Notes under the pieces: model-generated
What the model was told of the DNA's origin: nothing
The model's input: only the letters and a program-made list of their open reading frames with translations
The model's database searches: none
Made by a program: the position numbers and the translations under genes
In this document: positions 59,109 to 64,000 of the stretch, in pieces
How the letters are laid out: every line of letters begins with the position of its first letter
Numbering within the stretch: the stretch's first letter is position 1
Source: Chrysoperla carnea
Lineage: Eukaryota; Arthropoda; Insecta; Neuroptera; Chrysopidae
Assembly: GCF_905475395.1 (NCBI RefSeq)
Contig: NC_058341.1
Span: forward strand, 59,403,501 to 59,467,500
Length of the DNA stretch: 64,000 nucleotides
Reading direction: 5' to 3'

Positions 59109-60539
59109 ATGGACCGTGTACGTATTACATATGAAAAATCAGATACCAGTAGTGATATGAAACCTGAAAACATTCATGAAAATGATAAAAATTCAATTAA
59201 AATCAACTGTGAAAATAATATTAAAATGGAAAAACAATTAAATACAGAATTTATAATAAAAGAAGAAATATTAGAAGGCATCGATGTCAACATGGAAAGT
59301 GGACAAATTGAAGAAGGTCTGGAAGATGAAAAGTATTCAAGTACAATCATCAACTTCGAAAATATTAAACTTGAAAAACAATTAAATACAGAGCTCATAA
59401 TTAAAGATGAAGCAAATTATGAATCAGTACAAGATAATTATGAAAAAAAATCATTTTCATGTGATATTTGTTATAAAAGTTTTACTCATCAACATTATTT
59501 AGTTAAACATAAACGAATTCACACCGGAGAAAAACCATTTTCATGTAATATTTGTAATAAAACATTTACTTGGCAACATCATTTAGTTAAACATAAACGA
59601 ATTCACAGCGGAGAAAAACCATTTTCATGTGTTATTTGTAATAAAGCATTTACTCAGAAAGGTTCGCTAGTTTCACATATACGAATTCACAGAGGAGAAA
59701 AACCATTTTCATGTAATATTTGTAATAAAACATTTACTGAACAACACCATTTAGTTTCACACAAACGAATTCATAGTGGAGAAAAACCATTTTCATGTGT
59801 TATTTGTAATAAAGCATTTACTCAGAAAGGTTCGCTAGTTTACCATATACGAATTCACAGAGGAGAAAAACCATTTTCATGTAATATTTGTAATAAAACA
59901 TTTACTGAACAACACCATTTAGTTTCACATAAACGTATTCATACTGGAGAAAAATCATTTTCATGTGATATTTGTAATAAAACATTTACTCAGAAAGGTT
60001 CGCTAGTTAAACATAAACGAATTCACACCGGAGAAAAACCATTTTCATGTGATATTTGTAATAAAACATTTACTTATCAACATTATTTAGTTTCACATAA
60101 ACTAATTCACAGCGGAGAAAAACCATTTTCATGTGATATTTGTAATAAAACATTTACTCAGAATTGTATTTTAGTTCGGCATAAACTTATTCATACCGGA
60201 GAAAAACCATTTTCATGTGTTATTTGTAATAAAGCATTTACTCAGAAAGGTTCGCTAGTTTCACATATACGAATTCACAGAGGAGAAAAACCATTTTCAT
60301 GTAATATTTGTAATAAAACATTTACTCAGCAAAGCAATTTAGTTGGACATAAACGAATTCACACCGGAGATAAACCATTTTCATGTGATATTTGTAATAA
60401 AACATTTACTTATCAACATTATTTAGTTTCACATAAACTAATTCACACCGGAGAAAAACCATTTTCATGTAATATTTGTAATAAAACATTTCGACAAAAA
60501 ATTTCTTTAATTGGTCATAAACGTATTCATACTAAATAA
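59109..60539 (+). CDS. C2H2 zinc-finger protein, 13 fingers (paralogue 1)
   Basis: One uninterrupted 476-codon frame. Residues 1-116 are acidic and contain a duplicated module, [17 protein letters not shown] and [17 protein letters not shown], with four PsiKxE sites (K39, K51, K87, K99) that fit SUMO acceptor motifs. From residue 117 on come 13 consecutive C2H2 fingers with TGEKPF-type or SGEKPF/RGEKPF linkers. Recognition helices are of few types: QKGSL four times, QHYL and QHHL several times. Such proteins bind DNA in the nucleus; the target and role are unknown. The start is the first ATG; the 5' flank is shared with paralogue 2. No orthologue was named because finger arrays of this type expand in single lineages. 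Upstream non-coding exons cannot be excluded. Confidence 0.92.
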   Translation: MDRVRITYEKSDTSSDMKPENIHENDKNSIKINCENNIKMEKQLNTEFIIKEEILEGIDVNMESGQIEEGLEDEKYSSTIINFENIKLEKQLNTELIIKDEANYESVQDNYEKKSFSCDICYKSFTHQHYLVKHKRIHTGEKPFSCNICNKTFTWQHHLVKHKRIHSGEKPFSCVICNKAFTQKGSLVSHIRIHRGEKPFSCNICNKTFTEQHHLVSHKRIHSGEKPFSCVICNKAFTQKGSLVYHIRIHRGEKPFSCNICNKTFTEQHHLVSHKRIHTGEKSFSCDICNKTFTQKGSLVKHKRIHTGEKPFSCDICNKTFTYQHYLVSHKLIHSGEKPFSCDICNKTFTQNCILVRHKLIHTGEKPFSCVICNKAFTQKGSLVSHIRIHRGEKPFSCNICNKTFTQQSNLVGHKRIHTGDKPFSCDICNKTFTYQHYLVSHKLIHTGEKPFSCNICNKTFRQKISLIGHKRIHTK

Positions 60540-60587
60540 AAATCATTTTAATGTAAATTTGTGTAAATAAGGTTTTTTTGGCTTAAA

Positions 60588-60593
60588 AATAAA
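60588..60593 (+). promoter_or_regulatory. Poly(A) signal candidate, paralogue 1
   Basis: AATAAA 49 bp after the stop, in a stretch (TTTTTTTGGCTTAAAAATAA) also present after paralogue 2. Confidence 0.5.
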
Positions 60594-60660
60594 ATAATAA
60601 TTTAAAAAATATCAAAAACCCGACTGTTGAATAAAATCTGAAAAGAAAGAAGCAGGTTCT

Positions 60661-60843
60661 GGGAACTGATTCTAGCGATAAGTCAAATTTATGCATGGCT
60701 ATGATTGAATTGTTTATTTATATTTTAATAATGAGTGAAATAACAAAAAAATAAATTATTTTAACTTTTGAGACGTTTGTACTCTTATTTTTGTTGAAAT
60801 TTGACATGTTATATACCACCAAAGAGCTCTAGAATCAGTTCCC
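60661..60843. mobile_element. 183-bp MITE present in only one paralogue
   Basis: Perfect 15-bp ends GGGAACTGATTCTAG / CTAGAATCAGTTCCC. The matching flank of paralogue 2 (63830-63850) runs through without it. No clear target duplication. Confidence 0.75.
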
Positions 60844-61706
60844 ATGGTGAATCGTTTACATAGCGACTTGAATCGATTATTAATCAATATAATTTTTACT
60901 ATTAACCAGGAAATGGACCATTTTTTCAGTACCACTACCTTACTTAAGGATGGATACCCAATATTAAATTTGAAGTTATTTTATTCAATTTAAAGTATGT
61001 TGAAGAATAAACTCCACTCTTTCGATTACATGGAAAAAAAATAGTACTTTTCCGTGGGTTTAAGAGAAATAATCGAAATTGAAAGCGTCATTTAACTCCG
61101 GGTTATTTTTCCCGGAAGTAGTTTAAGTTAGAAAAAAATTAAAAAATATGATACGTAAAATTGAACTCAAGTAAAAAAAAACTAATTTTTGAAAACTATG
61201 CACTTTTTAGAATTATTTTATGCAAAAAAAATTGGTCGTTACTGTTGTTTTTGTAGAAATAATTGAGTTCAATTTTGGGAAAGTCATACTTTTATGTCAT
61301 TTAAATGTCATTATGACATTATTTTATGAAAATTTCAAGTCAAATTACATATTTGTTTTATGATAAATAATTAATTAAAGATACAATATTAGTATGTATG
61401 ATTCTCTATAAAAATTAATTAGATGTACTGCCGAATTTGACATGGCATCCATCCTTAATAGTTGGCAATAAAAGTATACTGAATAAACGCCATCTTTCAC
61501 AGTTGTCGCAGTGTATATTGGAACGCACCCTTTATTATAATATAGTCATCGATCATAAACCTTAAAATCATTCAAATCATTGAAATAAAACGTTTACATA
61601 AATTGTTAAAAATATTTTTCATAATCAAAAATTTATTTAATATTTGACCTTGCAATAAAATTTACTTTAAATAATCAATTTCGGGAAGACAGTGAAATAA
61701 ATTACA

Positions 61707-62909
61707 ATGGGCCGTGTACGAATTACATATGAAAAACCAGATACCAGTAGTGATATGAAACCTGAAAACATTCATGAAAATGATAAAAATTCAATTACAA
61801 TCAAATGTGAAAATAATATTAAAATGGAAAAACAATTAAATACAGAATTTATAATAAAAGAAGAAATATTAGAAGGCATCGATGTCAACATGGAAAGTGA
61901 ACACATTGAAGAAGGTCTGGAAGATAGTTTTACAATGGAACATGGCGGCAGAATTAAGAATGAAGTTCTAAACGATTGTTATTCATTGGAATGTATACCA
62001 ACTAAAAATGAAAAACTGGAAAATTCAACTACTTTAATTAACTACGAAAATATTAAACTTGAAAAACAATTAAATACAGAGTTCATAATTAAAGATGAAA
62101 CAAATTATGAATCAGTACAAGATAATTATGAAAAAAAATTATTTTCATGTGATATTTGTAATAAAACATTTACTCAGAAAGGTTCGCTAGTTAAACATAA
62201 ACGAATTTACACCGGAGAAAAACCATTTTCATGTGATATTTGTAATAAAACATTTACTTATCAACATTATTTAGTTTCACATAAACTAATTCACAGCGGA
62301 GAAAAACCATTTTCATGTGATGTTTGTAATAAAATATTTACTTATCATTATAACTTAGTTTCACATAAACGTATTCACACCGGAGAAAAACCATTTTCCT
62401 GTGATGTTTGTAGTCAAACATTTACTCAGAAAGGTTCGCTAAATAAACATAAACGAATTCACAGCGGAGAAAAATCATTTGCATGTGATGTTTGTAATAA
62501 AACATTTACTCAGAAAGGTTCGCTAGTTAAACATAAACGAATTCACACCGGAGAAAAACCATTTTCATGTGATATTTGTAATAAAACATTTATTCTTAAT
62601 AGTATTTTAGTTAAACATAAACTTATTCACACCGGAGAAAAATCATTTTCATGTGATGTTTGTAATAAAACATTTACTCAGAAAGGTTCGCTAGTTTCAC
62701 ATATACGAATTCACACCGGAGAAAAACCATTTTCATGTAATATTTGTAATAAAACATTTACTGAACAACACCATTTAGTTTCACACAAACGAATTCATAG
62801 TGGAGAAAAACCATTTTCATGTGTTATTTGTAATAAAGCATTTACTCAGAAAGGTTCGCTAGTTAAACATAAACGAATTCACACCGGAGAAAAAACCATT
62901 TTCATGTGA
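61707..62909 (+). CDS. C2H2 zinc-finger protein, paralogue 2, C-terminally frameshifted
   Basis: A 400-codon frame with nine C2H2 fingers after an acidic N-terminal region of about 147 residues that matches paralogue 1 but has 36 more residues ([17 protein letters not shown] onward), with a fifth PsiKxE site. The first finger ends RIY instead of RIH and so lacks its last zinc ligand. At 62889-62894 the GEK linker has six A where all other copies have five; the frame ends TGEKTIFM. Beyond it, 62895-63060 still codes in the next frame for two fingers and a final HTK-stop, like the end of paralogue 1. The gene may be recently broken at its 3' end, or the extra A may be a sequencing error; nine fingers could still bind DNA. 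Function unknown. Confidence 0.85.
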   Translation: MGRVRITYEKPDTSSDMKPENIHENDKNSITIKCENNIKMEKQLNTEFIIKEEILEGIDVNMESEHIEEGLEDSFTMEHGGRIKNEVLNDCYSLECIPTKNEKLENSTTLINYENIKLEKQLNTEFIIKDETNYESVQDNYEKKLFSCDICNKTFTQKGSLVKHKRIYTGEKPFSCDICNKTFTYQHYLVSHKLIHSGEKPFSCDVCNKIFTYHYNLVSHKRIHTGEKPFSCDVCSQTFTQKGSLNKHKRIHSGEKSFACDVCNKTFTQKGSLVKHKRIHTGEKPFSCDICNKTFILNSILVKHKLIHTGEKSFSCDVCNKTFTQKGSLVSHIRIHTGEKPFSCNICNKTFTEQHHLVSHKRIHSGEKPFSCVICNKAFTQKGSLVKHKRIHTGEKTIFM

Positions 62910-63157
62910 TATTTGTAATAAAACATTTACTTATCAACATTATTTAGTTTCACATAAACTAATTCACAGCGGAGAAAAACCATTTTCATGTAATATTTGT
63001 AATAAAACATTTCGACATAAAACTAATTTAATTGTTCATAAACGTATTCATACTAAATAAAAATCATTTTAATGTAATATTTAGATAATTTTTCCTTAAA
63101 ATATATTTGTTTATTTTTTGTTGATAATTTTTGTAAATAACGTTTTTTTGGTTTAAA

Positions 63158-63163
63158 AATAAA
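63158..63163 (+). promoter_or_regulatory. Poly(A) signal candidate, paralogue 2
   Basis: AATAAA in the same 3' context as in paralogue 1; a family A copy starts 7 bp further on. Confidence 0.45.
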
Positions 63164-63169
63164 AAAAAA

Positions 63170-63785
63170 CAAGTGAAAACAAACAATTGACTGAGTTAAT
63201 TGTTGAAATACCATGTATAGACAGTGTTGATGAAGCAATCGTTTGTTTTTTGACGCCACGTTAATAAAAAATATCTCCACTTTTAAATAGCTACACACAC
63301 ACTGATATTCCCATATTAATGTATACTATAAAATTTACACCTAATAAGCGCCCTCGTGGGTAAACAGTGATGTTTATAAAAAAATGTTTCAAACAAAAGT
63401 TGTTTATTTTTTTATAAAGAACATTTTTTATATTTAAGCATTTGCTCTATCTCTAACGGTTTACAAGATGGGTCCTACGGATCCAAGATCCAATTGACCC
63501 ATATTGCTCATTTACGAACTTGACCTCAGTTTTTAGGTCCTGAGTACGCTATAAAAATTTCATCTTGATATCTCTTTTCGTTTTTGAGTATCGTGTCCAC
63601 AGACGGACGGACGGACAACCGGAAATGGACTAATTAGGTAATTCTATGAACACCCTATACCAAAATTTTTTTCGAAGCATGAATATTTTTAGGCGTTACA
63701 AACTTTGGACTAAAATTAATATATTATGTATATTTCATATATACATGGTATAATACTATGTATATTTCATATATACATGGTATAA
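63170..63785 (+). mobile_element. Repeat family A, copy 10, with doubled 3' end
   Basis: CAAGTGAAAACAAACAATTG to TATATACATGGTATAA. The last 33 bp (ATGTATATTTCATATATACA and GGTATAA) are present twice in tandem. It is inserted between AAAAATAAAAAA and AAAATCAAAAACCC, a site that is unfilled after paralogue 1 (60585-60620). Confidence 0.8.
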
Positions 63786-63972
63786 AAATCAAAAACCCAA
63801 TTGTGTTAAATAAAATCTGAAAAGAAAGAAACAAGTCCAGTAGTTTACATAGCGATTTTAATCGATTATTAATCAATTAATAGATTTAGCTTGGTTTCAT
63901 TTTTATCAGTGTTTTCAGAAAAAACTTCCCTTGCAAAATATGACTCTTCCTGACATCTATTTTCGAAGAAAA

Positions 63973-64000
63973 CAAGTGAAAAGAAACAATTGACTGAGTT
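63973..64000 (+). mobile_element. Repeat family A, copy 11, cut by the window end
   Basis: CAAGTGAAAAGAAACAATTG and ACTGAGTT: the left end of the family; the rest is outside. Confidence 0.65.

Larger units (their letters stand above)
60540..61706. other. Spacer between the two zinc-finger genes
   Basis: The first 300 bp hold the 3' end of paralogue 1 with a MITE; 60850-60890 matches 63845-63885 near paralogue 2; 61555-61706 matches the 5' flank of paralogue 1 (58975-59108). In the middle (60900-61550) I see nothing. Confidence 0.65.

Noticed and set aside
59174-59398. 74-codon minus-strand frame
   Set aside because: Antisense of the zinc-finger gene's N-terminal region.
1-64000. CRISPR arrays, bacterial operons, phage or endogenous viral genes
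   Set aside because: No spaced short repeats, no operon-like run of genes, and no viral protein motif was found; the gene structure is that of an animal nuclear genome.

Overview
The window looks like nuclear DNA of an insect, probably a repeat-rich and AT-rich genome; I cannot place the order. The support is as follows. Four conserved animal genes are split by GT-AG introns. Two long C2H2 zinc-finger genes stand in tandem. The mobile-element relics are of types common in insects (a DUF4817-type helix-turn-helix transposon, a hAT/ZMYM-type relic, LINE RNase H relics). A SINE-like element ends in CCTAA units, the complement of the insect telomere repeat. No bacterial operon, phage, CRISPR array or plasmid feature was seen.

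Layout, left to right. 1-9048: the first coding exon of Lasp (minus strand, 8980-9048) and its first intron, which runs out of the window to the left; the intron is full of dispersed repeats. 9049-21123: gene-free, with foldback elements, a tRNA-iMet-like pseudogene and a dead LINE 3' end. 21124-28499: a BNIP2-type BCH/CRAL-TRIO gene on the minus strand, four coding exons, 485 codons. 28500-39133: gene-free. 39134-44685: lunapark (Lnp), minus strand, five exons, 398 codons. 44686-47563: repeats. 47564-53619: 3-hydroxyisobutyrate dehydrogenase (Hibadh), minus strand, five exons, 317 codons. 53620-59108: repeats. 59109-63060: two plus-strand paralogous zinc-finger genes, each with conserved 5' and 3' flanks; the second carries a one-base frameshift that removes its last two fingers.

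The three multi-exon gene models were joined by hand: each junction has GT and AG, frames stay open across all joins, and the products align with their families from end to end. Several exons (Lasp exon 1, BNIP2 exon 4, Lnp exons 1 and 2, Hibadh exons 1, 2 and 4) are too short, or lack an internal start, and so escape a plain ORF scan.

The rest is dominated by repeats. The main family, called A here (about 560-600 bp, from CAAGTGAAAACAAACAATTG to TATATACATGGTATAA), occurs about ten times in both orientations. Families B to G are smaller. Foldback (long inverted repeat) elements are exceptionally frequent and sit in nearly every intron. Comparison of paralogous stretches inside the window gives filled-site versus empty-site pairs, which date some insertions relative to duplications. 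The genes do not form a pathway: they are unrelated housekeeping genes (actin-linked LIM protein, membrane-trafficking scaffold, ER-junction protein, mitochondrial valine catabolism) plus a lineage-specific zinc-finger pair. I found no convincing new multi-gene system; the notable material is the repeat architecture and the zinc-finger pair.
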